A DNA stretch of 64,000 nucleotides from Zhengitettix transpicula (Eukaryota; Arthropoda; Insecta; Orthoptera; Tetrigidae). Position 1 is the stretch's first letter. Every line of letters begins with the position of its first letter. Of this stretch, positions 29,829 through 41,961 are shown piece by piece. Position numbers and translations under genes: made by a program. The stretch spans positions 38,916,587 to 38,980,586 of the forward strand of contig CM073591.1 in NCBI GenBank assembly GCA_037074705.1, written 5' to 3'. Below the pieces are notes generated by a model. The model searched no databases. It was not told the DNA's origin and saw only the letters and a list, made by a program, of their open reading frames with translations.

Positions 29829-32800
29829 ATTGTAAGTGTGTATGATTGTTTACGTATGTGTCTGGAACCTTTTGCTTGCCACGACATTCCCATGAGAGTG
29901 AAAGTTAGTGGTCTGGTAGTGTTCATTTATGGGTAACAGGTAGCTGCACGGTAGACAAAACTCCACGGCTGGCTGGCTCAGGTAATAAATCTCTTTTCTT
30001 ATGAAGAAGAACAGCTCTGAAAATGTGAAGAACTCTCTTTTGTGCTCAGTAGAAAATATATAACATATTTTGGTAGGAAAGAGAGACTGTGAAGTCAACA
30101 GTTGCTCCATTTGGGCTGAGCTGTAGAAATTTTGAGGTCCTGAGCAGTTCAGACCATTCTTTTCTAACAAACTGAACTCGGCCCTCCAAAATTTGAAATA
30201 GTCTGTCCTCTGCCTGACTGGACCAACTGTTGATTTCAGGTAAGTTGACTTCACTGTCCCTCTTTCCTATCTAAACATGTTATTTAATTTGACCTTGTCA
30301 CATTTTCCTTAAATGTTATATATATATATTTGTATGTTTATTATTTCATTACTTCTTAAAAAATTAAGAGTTGTTTGGGTGTTAATTATTACAGTCTATT
30401 ATTATTATTTTAATTCAACGCTGTGCAGTCTGTCACAAAGTGCACTACTGTTTTGTCCTGAGGGGAAGGAAATAAAAGGGGGTAAAGGCTATTGAAAATT
30501 TGACATGTAGAGTTTAAACTTAATGTTAAGTCAGCTGCTCTCCCTTTCTGTGGCCGGCCAACACAATTGTTATTGCTGGAGAAGAGGACTAATGCCTCTG
30601 GAAATTTAGTCCCGTCATGAGTGATGATATCAAACTTCAAATTCAGATTAGCCACCTACTTTCTCTCTTTACTGCCCATACCAATTATATACAATATATC
30701 TTTGATCTCTAATGTGTTTCTCATTAATCATATAATTAATTGTTTCAATGTTATGTAGGTAGTTATGAAATTTCCATATTTAATATTACAGGGATTTCTT
30801 AAAGCGTTAAAAATGCTGGATGAGCAGTATGGAAAAATCTACTTGGAATTTGCAGAGCCAATTTCAATCAAAAGCTTGTATGCCCCACATCAGGACCCTC
30901 GTATTTTTAGATCAACTCAAGTGGAGGCTTTGCTCTGTTCTCACTTGGCTCATAGAATAGTAAGGGCACAACAGAACAGTTGTGTGCTAACTTCATTCAA
31001 TGTTCTTGCGCTCATCATAAACAGCAGTATTTTGAAGGGAGAAAATCTGCCAACCTTGCAGACTGCAGTACGAGAATTTTCTTGGCTATGTTCTGTTCTG
31101 GAAACTCTTGGAGCTCTCATTGATCATGATGGTATGTAAGCCACAGCTTACTTTTCAATTTTGCTTAAATATCAATGTCAATTTCACCTTGGATGACTGT
31201 CAAAATTCAAATTGATTTTAGATCCGTTTCTTACCATTTACAACTGCTAATTCAACAAGTTGAATTTTAAAAAACGTGGACATCAGAAGACGTTTATGTA
31301 TATGTAGAAGAAATGTTTTAATTTTCAGTTAATTTTTGGTCTTTATTAATTATTAACATTTGTCATTTTTTTACTTTGATAATATGAATGTTTCCTCTCC
31401 ATACTTGGATTTTTATAATCTGTCGTGATCTGAATAATGAATGTTGGAGTTGGACAATACCAGTTGAATAGCATTATTTAAAACCATTATACTATTTAAA
31501 AATATTTTTTAAAACAATTATATATTTAAACTATAATTTTTTCAGAGTCAAAGAATTTTGAAGAAATCTTAAGAGAGTCACTGAGGGTGCACAAGTATTT
31601 AGTTAAGATTTCTCCAGAAAACAATCTCATGTTGTCAAACATTCACCATGCTGGTCATGCTGTAAGCACAACTCAAATGAAAGGTGAACAAATGACCAAC
31701 TTGTGTTCTAGTTTTATGAATGCATTATATGCGTACTTAAAATAAAAAAAATATCAATTTTGTTTCATGAATTTTATTGACTAATTGCTTCATTTTATAG
31801 GATAGTTTATTTTAAAATTTTAAACTTAGAGAATAAACTGACTTTAAACATTGAAGTAATTGTGAGGGGGGGGGGAGTTCAAATGGAAATTTAAATGTCA
31901 TAGCTGTGATATTTTATGTACCACTTCAAGCAAATTATTTCAGAAACAAGAAGCAGCACATTACTATCAAAATCAGGCAATAAACAATGGAAAGTCAGTT
32001 GTTTTATAGTTTTCTATAGACTTAAGAGAGATTGAAATATTTTGATTATGTAGTCTTGTTGTCTGTTTAGCCTATTACTTATATATTCATTTTATTTTCA
32101 CCTGTCTTTTAATATTATCTGCTTTCCTATTGATATGTCCTATTAACTAGGATCATTATTAAAGTCCTATTAAAATGTCTAACGACATATCAGTTATTTA
32201 TATGAAGGCCATGTTGTCCAACACTGGCTTTTTTTTATCCTTACAATAATAATAAAAATTGTGTATTTTGTTTGTTGTTTTAAGGTCACAATTTGTCTCA
32301 TCAAACCATGGAGATTGCCACACCAGTTATGATGTTGCAGCATTATGTGAACCCTTGTCTGCATTACATAATTTGTCCTGCTCTTGTTACCACGGCCTTG
32401 CAAACTTTTGACACTAAAGAAATAAACAGAGGTAAGTAAAATTTTTATCAATATGACAAATGACTACCATGTTGGGGAGATGTTATTTGTATAGTTTTAC
32501 AGCATTGCTAACAATTGAAATTACCTAGTGTACAGTTATGTAAAATTTTTATCTCAACTAACTGATTTATTGAGGGAGAAGTAGGATGTGTGTTGATTTC
32601 TTTTTTTTGCATGAGAGGAGGAATATAATGGGAAGGAGACAGCATGCTATATTGCTTGAGTATATATGATTTAGATTCTTAGAGCCACCACACACTACAA
32701 ACTTTTTAATCAGCTGACTGTTTAGTGTGTTGCTTGTTAGTACAAGTACTCAATGGGAGTGCACACACTCAACCGATTGTAGATGGCTGATATTAAGTTG

Positions 32801-35800
32801 GATAAACACGCCGATTCTCATTCAACTAAACAGTTGGCTACCTAATCAGTCTTCGCTTATTCTGTATGGACTACAATGAGAGTATGCACACTTGCCAACT
32901 ATTCAGTCAGTGACAGTGTAGATAGTGTGACTCCTTACTACAAACATTGTTAGCATTGTCATATATTATTGTAATATTTGGTTTTTGATAATGACGTTAA
33001 CTAAGTACATGACAAAAAATTTGATAGATGAAATTGAAAGAGACAGATTTTAGATAATTAAGCTTAAACAAATATTTGGATTAAATATAAAGAAGAATCA
33101 GTGGGAAGAAGTATGTGGAATTGTTCCCTGAATGGAGTCTATTGGTTGGTGAGGAGAAAAGAAAACAAGACAAGTACACCACTTTTCATTCATGTAAATT
33201 GTAATTACGTTAAGAAATAAACTGCATAGAATTATTTAAAAACATTATTACTTAGTTAAAATTATATTTTAAGCATAATTACTATTAAAATACATTATAA
33301 CATTAATATTACGTACTTACACTTCGTCATGCTGAAATGAAACAGAACTTTGAGGAGAAGTAAAATATAACAAAAAATATTGTTGTACATCAGTCATATT
33401 TTTCTTCCTCGGTTTATTGTATTATCGTTGTCATTATTCATTGGGCAGTCATTGAGTATATCTATGGATTTTATTTCACTTTTTATTCACACACAATTAT
33501 GGAGTACACAGCAAGCTTTAATAATAGGAACACAAAATTCAATACATGAATGTTTTCCATTAATCGCCCCAGTGACGTTAGGAAAACTTGTGTGATATTA
33601 AATTAATCTGTGATATTAAATTGATCTGTGATTTTAATGCAGCAAGTCTATTCTTGTATCTCTACCTCGTACAATGGTTGAAATATGTTCCAAAATGCCC
33701 GACATATGAAAAACGTATTGTACTAGCTCCAATCAAATATTCATAAGATATCACATTGAAACAAGCACTGGTTGCCAAACATTTTTTGAAAAATTTTTAT
33801 GACTTTTGTTTTGTAATTTTAATTACATGTATCAATTCAGTTCATGAAATACAGAAATTTTTTTGGAGATTGTACATGAAATTGGCCGAAGAAATGTTGT
33901 AAATGCAGTTGCTGGTATTAGTTCAAAATTCATCTGAATTTGTCCATATTCACATTCTAATTCATGGTTTCTCTTTGTCATTCATCTTCATCGTATTCAT
34001 TTTATAATAATGGCTATAATAACAATCTTGCTAATGTTAGCTACAATGGACACTAGCTGTAAACCAGTGCATCTTTGTTGTGCAACTGAATGTAAGCCAT
34101 CAGCCGACTAAAATTTGGACAGTGTGCACACCTGTGCCCAACCAAACAGTTTAGTCGGCATAGTGTACGAAGATGCAAGTGACTGAACTATCGGTCAACA
34201 GTTTAGTTGGTAGTGTGCGGTGGCCCTTAGATCACTGAACCAATTTGTGAAATGGAATGAGTGCAATGCTGGATGATGAACAAAACAGTCAAAGAAGGAA
34301 CAGAGTGAATATATAATAATTTAACTCTTAATACTAAGCAAAGAGTAACTATCAAAATTAATATTTTTGAGGGGAATCATCAAGTAAACAAGCATAAATT
34401 TGAAAAAGGACATTTTATTTTAATGTGCTACAGTTATTTTAATGGTGTCACGGTAAAAGTTTTAGAATAGACTGTGACATAGTCCATTATTCATTTGTTT
34501 CATAGTAGCTTTTGAGAGTCTTGACTCAATGAGTTGTATTGCACTGTTACTGTCAATATGCTTCTCGAAAAGAAATGTTCACTCAACAATTTTCTGCAAT
34601 TGTATAATAATGGAGTAAACTGATTTAAATGTGTTCAGCATTTGTAGCATGGGTTAGTTAAACTTCTATTTTCTGCATTCGAGTATTTTGATAATTCTGA
34701 CATACTTAACTGAAAGACTCAGGATGATTGGTATCTGAAGAAATTCAAATGGAATGCAACTGTGAGAAAAAAAGTTTGGGAAAAACAATTTGTTAAAATT
34801 CATTTCAGTTCTCTGATGCAACACATTTGGAGGTTTGCAAGAAATGGTGTCTTTCATGTGTCATTATATCACAACCATATCTCTTAATGGACACATGTAT
34901 CTACAAAATATGAAAACATCTGTATTTCATGAAAATTACAAAAAAATAATTAAGTAAACAGATTGATAAATTAAATACCATACAATGTTTCTGCAATTCT
35001 TGATGCTTTTGCCAAGTGAAGAAAAATTGTTAGAGCTGTTATAATGTGACTAACTCAAAACTCTAATTATCTTTTTGTTTACAAAAGTTTTAATTCTGTA
35101 CATTAGTTTTCAGCTATGTAATATTTCAGAGGAGTTTTAAAAATGGAGGTAAGGCAAACTACAGAGAATTTAATGTACATTGCACAGTCACCACTCTTCA
35201 ATTTTTGAAGATCATTGTTCTACAGGCCTAATCTGTTTGTATGATTATTTTATCCTTGTTACAGTAAAATAAAGTTGCATGGGGAAAATGAGGTGTTTAT
35301 ACCATACAAACAATTTTGCAGCATTGGAAGGAATTGATTGGAAAGCTGTTTTACAATAGTTCAGCAAGCAGTCCATGAAAATGAGCAAATTGCTTGTTTA
35401 TAATTTAATAATAAAACTATTGTGTTCCAAAATATTTGCATGTTTCAAAACTTTTGTAGTGACTCATATTGAAAAGAAAAGAAACAATGTACGAGGATGC
35501 CAATGTACTATTGTTAATAATAATAATTATTAAATATTGTAAAAGTGATCCCTTGTGCACATATTTTTTGTTTTTCTTGTTCTTCAGATATACTGTTTAA
35601 AAAGTTCCACTTCCTGTGGTTACTTCTATCACATGAATTTGTCTTAAACGGTGCATGGGAACAAGAGGTATGTTTCATTAACTAATGGTTTTTGTAGTAC
35701 ATACTTCTTCTCAGTACTTGTAAATACATGTTTGGCATGTGAATTTATATTAACTTTTTTGATTCTTACCAAATGGTTACCAAAGTTTATCAGTAGCTTC

Positions 35801-38625
35801 CCTTAATGAGGAACTGCTCTATGACTGGATATCCAAGTGATACTTGTTTATAAATAGACACATTAGAATTTTCCATTACTGTAAATATTGTGAAAATATC
35901 TAAGATAATTTTTCTTTTGATATAGCCATTCTGTTACAATATTTATTTTTCTTTAGAATTGTCATAAGCTATTTCTTTTTTTAGTTTTTCAGTCCTTGCA
36001 AATTAAAATCTTTTGTATGCTTTAACACCATGGTATTAACATAACTAACTGACTAGAAATTTGCCTTTTTAGCTGCTGTCTTGTGTTGCATGTAACATTT
36101 TATTGTGGTTTAATTTATGCTAAACCTGTGGCCATGTTTTTTTTTTAAAAAAAGTTATAAGTCAGGGATGTACCTATTGAAGTTTGTCTTTTACTGCATA
36201 CATTTAGAAAATATGGTAATATCCATAATTACTTGACAAATTAGTAAGATTTGATTTCAAATCTCGTGATTTACGTAACGTGGCCATCCTATAGTTAAAA
36301 TTTTATTGTATTATTTGTGAAGGAATGAAGTACATAGACAGTTGTTGTCTTCTTACTTACTGACAGTTCCCCAAGTCCTTTAAATATTATTCTCCATGAA
36401 ATACAACTGAACATTTAGTTTATAGTGTGCAGAAAAGGAAACAAAAAAGGTACAAAGTATTTATCTGAGAAAATTTTTATGTGGTCCAAATGTTTACCAT
36501 TAAAGATTTTTTCAATCCATTTCACCTCATTAAATGCTTACTGTTCATTTAATTAGTGTGTGGATTGTGTTTTCTAAATTTTAAAATTGTTATATTTTTT
36601 AAAATAAATTGTGCAGATCTTTTGAATGTGGTATAGATTTTTATTTTTGTGTCTTATGAAGATTTGGATTTCAGAGACCTGCTTATCCTGCACTAAGTTA
36701 CATGAAGAAGTATGCACCTGAATAAGGCTCCTATAGCAAAATTTGTAGTAATTAATAAATCTCGTTATGCATGCATTAATCATCGTTTACCATATTTTAG
36801 TCATTGCCAAATCATAGGAGCAACAAGAGGCGCAATTGTAGGTTATGAAACACCACGAATTGGTATTTGAAATTGGTTGTTAGGCAAGCAAAAGAGGAAG
36901 ATGATTAACATTTTTACAAATGTTTTCAGCCTGATTAAACATTTTTTGTGTGTTAATTACTATTGGTAACTTTTTATCTTTTATACTTGCTTTCATCCAT
37001 AATTTATATTATTTAAATTAAAACCAATTAAATAATGGAATATCCAGTTTATTGAAGCAAAAATTCTATAAGTTTTGTAAGCATTACATTGGTTTGGGCC
37101 ATTCTTGTTTCACTATATATTTTAACAGGTTGGTGGAATCTCGCTACTATGTAGGCAACTATTAGTAATTTTGCTGTGCCTTATTTCATGCATGAAGCAT
37201 TGATTGCAGTACATGTCAAGCATATTCATCTGTAATACAATTTTATTTCCTGTTGTTGGATTGTTTCAATAGAATTATTATTTATTAATGTTTTTTTGTA
37301 GTACCTATCATTTATAAAATATTGGTAATATTTTGTTTCCAATTATTGTTCTTTGAAGTTTCTGGTGACTCTTTTAATTTATATGTTTAACATTCATATT
37401 TATAAATTGCTTGTTTACTAATGCTTCATTGGGATATCTGAAAAATGCACTTATAATTGATAATTTCTTAAGTTGAATGTATGATACTAACGTCTTTACC
37501 TTTACGAGTATTACATTAAGTTTATTGTAATTTGGCAGTTATCAGTCTTACTTTTGAAAATGAATCGTAGAATCCCATAATTTATTATTTCATTTTTGAT
37601 GCAAAGAAGCTGTAGATAGGTGGAAATGAAATGAGTGTAGTGATGAAGCAGCAGATTTTCTCCGTAACATTTCTACTTGTAGTTTGTCATTAGGACTTTA
37701 AAATATTTATCAGATTAGGAATTGTAAACCTACATATATTTAATTATTGCTTCTTAACTTCAATGTAAATGAAAGCACTGAGTAATTTGTATGTACCAAA
37801 ACTTGCCCTTTTATCCTGTAAAAATGGCCATTAGAAATTCATGTAAGTATTTAATTAAAGATTTGGTTGTTTCAGAGAATATGTTCAAAACTTGAATATT
37901 TAATTATAATCTTGGAACTATACTTACAGGTGTTTGAGGAAAGTATAAGGCAGTTATATCTTCTGAATATTGTTGAGATTCTTCCATCTGGAAATTTGAC
38001 CATTGGTAATCACCGGAAGCTACAGATTATTTTCTGCAATATCTTACAACCGTTCCTCACAGGGTACCTTGTGCTTTGCAATGTTTTCTGGCAGGTAAAA
38101 ATACTGCATTACAAAATAAAAATAACTATCCAAATGTGTATGAATGAACTCTTGTCATATAAGATTGATAGTAAGAAGCATGTGTTCCAGTGGAAGAGCT
38201 TTATCTATCTATACCTAATCACAATAAGCATGTTAAGACTTTGCAATATTTTATTATCTGTTTGTAAGACTTGTACAATTTACAGTAAAGTAATAAATCT
38301 TCAGTGAAATAGATGTTGATTTCTTATAATTGTTCACTTCAGAATAATAATAATCTTTAAAATTAGCTGTCGGTTTGGACTGGAAACATATCAGAATTCC
38401 ATGTTACTTTCAGGCTGGTTCTACATCATGCCAGGAGGGTGCTATCTTCCGAGAAACACAAAAACAAGTTGAGAGGCTGCTGTTATCGGGAGAAAACATC
38501 CACCCATATGCACTTTCTCTGGACATGTATTCTTGTGCACTACAATCTTTAGTTTCACTTCGGTGTGTGCTGAAGTTCAGAAGGTTAGTTTCAACCTTTT
38601 ATATATAATTATATATATATATATA

Positions 38626-38679
<54 letters not shown>

Positions 38680-39655
38680 GAATGGAAAGGTGGGGACTTA
38701 ACTGAAATTTAATCTCAGCTTTGCCACTCAAAATGAGGAAGTACTTCAAATTTTGGAGGTGTTGTCTCCTTAACAACTAAAAAATGTTTTGGATATTTGC
38801 CTTTAATGGTTTTGCCCAATTTAGTTCTGCATTTATTTATTATGACAGAAACCTTTGTTTATTTAACTTGGTGGTCTATTGTAGACATTTGTTGTTGGCA
38901 ATGTGTGAAACATCCTGTTTAGTTGTGATTGGTTTTTAGTATGAAATGAATTTGTGCATTACTTCTGATTTGAGGTACGTGGTTGATTATAATTTAATTT
39001 TTTATTTATCAAGGTCTTTTGATCATCTACATTAAAGTTCATATGTTTAATTAGTTTTATTTTTATAATAACAAATGTTTTATTTGTGTCACAGGGATGG
39101 CAATGTTGAGTACTGCGTTTCGGCAAATGAGTTGAGAGGAGTAATGGAAGAATTAGGTATGTTATGAGTTGCAATCATGAAATAATTATCATCCAAGTTT
39201 ATATTAATGTAGCTTATCCTATTCCTTTGGTCATACAAAATTGTTTTTTTGTACTGCAATTTGTATTTTATTTGCATTATATTTGATGATTTTTATTAAA
39301 CTACAGTATCAGATATACATATATTTCTTGTAGTGAAAGATCCTAGAGTTTAATTTAATGGTAGACTGTACTGGTGAATCTTCTTATATTAATTTTCTTA
39401 TAATTCATATATGACTGTGTTATGGTAGTTGAAAGTTCCTTGAAAATGAGTTAAAATAAAAAATATATATAGTAAAACTGAGACATTATATATGAAGTGA
39501 TATGATAGTTAGATTTTGTTTTCAAATTCAAAAATTGAATATTGTATCACAATATTTTATTTCCAGAAAAATTTGTCTCAACAACACCGATGGATAGTGA
39601 TACCTTATCAAGACACCCAGAAATGTTTGCTTTTCGACAAAGGGCTAAGTTATAG
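25573..39655 (+). CDS. GNPAT: Dihydroxyacetone phosphate acyltransferase, peroxisomal (fourteen exons)
   Basis: First step of ether-lipid (plasmalogen) synthesis: acyl-CoA plus DHAP inside peroxisomes. Exons: 25573-25582, 25691-25890, 26101-26277, 26370-26499, 27113-27316, 27392-27543, 30792-31131, 31546-31683, 32285-32431, 35588-35667, 37930-38094, 38414-38583, 39095-39156, 39567-39655. All are in phase, giving 687 residues (vertebrate GNPAT is about 680). Seen: acyltransferase block I HRSYADF (145-151, HX4D), block [11 protein letters not shown] (188-196), block [13 protein letters not shown] (223-232), block [11 protein letters not shown] (260-268), and the C-terminal tripeptide AKL, a type-1 peroxisomal targeting signal identical to that of mammalian GNPAT. 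The 10-nt first exon and the late donor at 31683 (chosen over 31661 because it restores frame) are the least certain points. The gene is intact. Confidence 0.94.
26500..27112 (+). other. GNPAT intron 4
   Basis: 613 bp, AT-rich, no recognisable element. Confidence 0.6.
28155..28420. mobile_element. Inverted pair of PLE 3' ends
   Basis: Two oppositely oriented copies of the tail seen at 9340-9480 sit head to head. Blocks include AAGCCACAAC, ATACCAATATT, CATAAGGAACTGAAGG and CTCCGAAAATTTGAAGAA on one arm and their complements on the other. There is no coding sequence between, so this is a solo or internally deleted PLE. Confidence 0.65.
28497..29765 (-). mobile_element. LTR plus primer-binding site of a retrotransposon (solo end)
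   Basis: On the minus strand a TATA box (TATATATAGAGG, about 29206-29217) lies inside a roughly 1.2-kb non-coding block that ends ...TTATTACG. TGGCGACCTCAACGTGAGGC follows directly, a typical gypsy/BEL-type primer-binding site. The block starts TGTAATGCATTA at about 29793-29765. No gag or pol follows. The LTR call rests on this layout; boundaries are approximate. Confidence 0.5.
29787..29828. repeat. (TA)n(CA)n microsatellite
   Basis: Compound TA then CA repeat between the LTR and a PLE tail relic. Confidence 0.9.
29850..30290 (+). mobile_element. Diverged PLE 3'-end relic
   Basis: Resembles 9180-9480 in ordered blocks: GAGAG.GAAAGTTAGTGG.CTGGT, TTTATGGG, GGT.GACAAAACT, GAAAATGTGAAGAA, TTTCAGGTAAG and a CC.TATCTA end. 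Older and more diverged than the 28155-28420 copy. Confidence 0.55.
30540..30700 (+). mobile_element. Second diverged PLE 3'-end relic
   Basis: CTGGAGA-AGAGG...CCTCT-GGAAATTT, then ATTCAGATTAGCCACCTA and ATACCAATTATA: the same order as the tail at 9368-9480. Confidence 0.5.
31132..31545 (+). other. GNPAT intron 7
   Basis: 414 bp, AT-rich, no recognisable content. Confidence 0.6.
31684..32284 (+). other. GNPAT intron 8
   Basis: 601 bp with a G10 run at about 31865-31875 and nothing else recognised. Confidence 0.6.
32682..34226. mobile_element. PIF/Harbinger-like DNA transposon, probably non-autonomous
   Basis: Inverted ends GAGCCACCACACACTAC... and ...GTAGTGTGCGGTGGCCC are flanked by TTA on both sides (32679-32681 and 34227-34229), the 3-bp TWA target duplication expected for Harbinger. 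Subterminal copies of TAAACAGTTGG / CAGTTTAGT recur near both ends. 1545 bp. No intact transposase frame; a [17 protein letters not shown] piece near 33090 faintly recalls a MADF/Myb-like accessory protein. Confidence 0.7.
34970..35085 (-). mobile_element. PLE inverted-arm relic
   Basis: Aligns with the left arm at 14995-15085: AAATACCA.ACAA.GTTTCTG, CTTG.TGC.TTT, CAAGTG.AGAA and ACTCAAAA blocks, more diverged. Solo. Confidence 0.5.
35668..37929 (+). other. GNPAT intron 10
   Basis: 2.3 kb, AT-rich, no TE recognised. Its 36975-37620 part is similar to sequence after both Toll genes (51070-51236, 52680-52772, 60930-61330). Confidence 0.6.
38095..38413 (+). other. GNPAT intron 11
   Basis: 319 bp, AT-rich, nothing recognised. 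Confidence 0.55.
38606..38677. repeat. (AT)n microsatellite in GNPAT intron 12
   Basis: About 70 bp of almost pure TA/AT starting 23 bp after the exon-12 donor. Confidence 0.9.
38678..39094 (+). other. Remainder of GNPAT intron 12
   Basis: AT-rich, no element recognised. Confidence 0.5.
39157..39566 (+). other. GNPAT intron 13
   Basis: 410 bp, AT-rich, nothing recognised. Confidence 0.55.
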
Positions 39656-40200
39656 GCAGGTAAATAATTGTTAGATATTTAACAAAGAAGCATAGGATTC
39701 TTAAATTCTTTATGTGACATTATATGAATAAATTTTTATTGTTTATGTTTCAGGCAAGGTCTGTTTTGTGGATGTTTATTTGCTCCAAGCTCCATCACCC
39801 TTTCAATGTGCTGTGTAAAGAAAGTGCAATAGTTTTGTGTTTAAGGTGGCTTTATATATTTACTTAGAGGTGAATGTAGTCGCCATCTGTATGTTTTATA
39901 GCTTTCCATTGCATAGGATTGTTATCAAAATATAGCTCGAATATGTCTTTGTAAGAAGTAATTTTTTATGCATAAGTATTAGTGGTCACAGACCTTTGTA
40001 TCTTCAAAGATTTGGAAGAATTTATAAGACATTTGTTACCAGTGCACCTTTTTATGTATTTTGCTCGAAGTGTTCACGAAGCTGATTGTAATAAAAAGTT
40101 GCTGATGTGTTGTTTGGACAGTTTCTTTTCTGTGTGCTTGCCCATCTTATTCTTTTCTAATGACATGAAAAATAATTTCTGAACTCTTGAATATATAAGT
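39656..40200 (+). other. GNPAT 3' UTR and flank
   Basis: AATAAA at 39727-39732 and another at about 40090 are candidate polyadenylation signals. 39957-40080 is similar to 52775-52915 between the two Toll genes. Confidence 0.5.
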
Positions 40201-40904
40201 ATTTTACAATTTACATTGATTATTATTTACTACTATTATTAATCACTCTTGCTGGTTTCAAAGCCTACATTTGTGGGTGTTTCAGTCTTGCTGACCAGCA
40301 GCAGTATCTCAGAATAATTTTTAAAATCTCTGTTAGAAGGATAACCTAATGCATTCTATGAATTGGTGGGAGAATTCAGAAAAGGAATGGTTTGCAGTAT
40401 ATCCCCCCCCCCCCTCCCCTGTGAGATGGATAACATTCTTGTCATTTTGACCTTTATAATACTTGACCATTATTGATGTAGGAAAACAATGTCTATAAAT
40501 TGGTGCAGTAGTGTAATGTATTTAATTTTAAGACAAGATTATTTTTTGCGTTGGTCGTTGTTTAGAGGCGTAAAATTGATAAGTAGGTCTGTAAAAAGGG
40601 GAAACTGAAAGGAAGAATTCATAGTGTGGATTTTCTGCATAAAATTAAGACACGAACCAATCTTGAAACCTTTCAGAACTGGCTAGGGGATTACCAAGCC
40701 GTTGCTTTGTTTCAATTAACAAGCAACTTTATAAAAAATGTTCACTATATAGAAGATGCGTGAAATGGAAAGAAAAATTATCTATGAGAAAATTGAACAA
40801 GGTAAACAATAATGTCGAAAAAGTAAAAACTAAGGGAAATACCCTTTGCCTCCATAATAAGTGATTAATGTTCAAAATGATTTATTGACCTTATAAACAG
40901 AGAT

Positions 40905-41000
40905 ATAACAAACATGTCAATACGTTAGCCCAGATTGATAGAAAACATCCTACGAAGTGCAGGTCTTGGTTTCAATTCCTGGCCCAGTCGATATTTTCCA
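40905..41000 (+). repeat. tRNA-derived SINE-like relic
   Basis: TTAGCCCAGATTGATAG (A-box-like) and GGTTTCAATTCC (B-box-like), followed by CCCAGTC.ATATTTTC. This resembles the element at 6322-6410, which ends GGGTCAAATATTTTC. Confidence 0.4.
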
Positions 41001-41226
41001 TCCTGAGCATTTAATGACGTTTTATTTTTTTTTCAAACTGAAAATTGTATAAATTACTTAGTCATCAATTAATTATGACCTGTGGGTGAGGGAGGTAGTT
41101 GGACAATGATCCCGATCAAGATACAGGATGACCTATGTTGTCCATCGGGTGTCTGGTCCTCCAAAACATTTCCGTTAGCTAACCTGCTCACAGCCAACAT
41201 TTTGCCCGCGGCACCAAAACCAGTCG

Positions 41227-41275
41227 GAGGAAGGAGTTCAGTTAAGACAAGAAGTCTTAACTGAACTCCTTCCTC
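41227..41275. repeat. Perfect 22-bp hairpin
   Basis: Arms 41227-41248 and 41254-41275 are exact complements (core AAGGAGTTCAGTTAAGAC) around a 5-nt loop. It could be a terminator-like or foldback structure or a short palindromic duplication. Function unknown. Confidence 0.85.
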
Positions 41276-41961
41276 ACACGAAATGTCCCACTTATTTATT
41301 ATTCTTATTTAAACTACTACAAGGCTCAGTGCTTCTCGTTTTCATCTGTATCGCGAACACTCTAAATAAGTTCAATATAGTAATCTCTCAAACCGAGTGA
41401 GTAGTCTCTTTGTGCAGGATTTCATGATGGGGCAAGTCTTAACCCGAAAGACATAAGTTCCTTTGGTTTTTTCGTTGCCAATATTCCCCTAATCCTTGAC
41501 ACCTGGGCTTGCATTAAAGGGTGTATTTTTCGAGGTCTCAGATATTAGGCATACGGTAAGAGTTGTTGGATATTATTGTACTAGTCGCCCCAATCCGGTC
41601 AAGGCAAGTCCCAACTACTAATACTGTTATCGGAAGGGCGTTGGACAAGCTCCAAGAGACCGACCAACCTAATTCTGGTATCTATAGAATTTTTCCTGCG
41701 ATTGTAATCCCTTGGCTACATTAGTATCCCCGCTTTTCATCCACTACTATGCTATTAATGGGAGAGCTATCAAATCGCATAAACCTCCGTACCCTATCAC
41801 TAAAACAAATAGCATCTCTTTGTTGCCGATTTTGTAATACAAATAAGTGGTACGAGTCTAAAGAAGGTACTTTTTACATGCTTTCCATAGACCGTCATCA
41901 CAAGGCGGAAGAGATAAGCCGGCGGAGGAAGTTGCTTGGCCGAGAACGCGCAGTCTACACG

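Larger units (their letters stand above)
27544..30791 (+). other. GNPAT intron 6, repeat-rich
   Basis: 3.2 kb made largely of PLE tail relics, a minus-strand LTR with primer-binding site, and microsatellites (separate entries). 27544-28150 is AT-rich sequence without a recognised gene. Confidence 0.65.
32432..35587 (+). other. GNPAT intron 9
   Basis: 3.2 kb containing the Harbinger-like element (32682-34226) and a PLE end relic (34970-35085). The remainder is AT-rich and empty. Confidence 0.6.
40201..41550. other. GNPAT-Toll intergenic region
   Basis: No gene seen. Contains a C-rich homopolymer (40403-40418), a SINE-like box at about 40905-40990 and a 22-bp perfect hairpin at 41227-41275. 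Confidence 0.5.

Noticed and set aside
31661..31663. Earlier donor for GNPAT exon 8 at 31662
   Set aside because: Would put the next exon out of frame; the donor at 31684 restores the frame.
41749..41961. N-terminal extension of Toll copy 1 from an upstream methionine
   Set aside because: Open in copy 1 only; copy 2 has stops here, and a good signal peptide begins at 41962.
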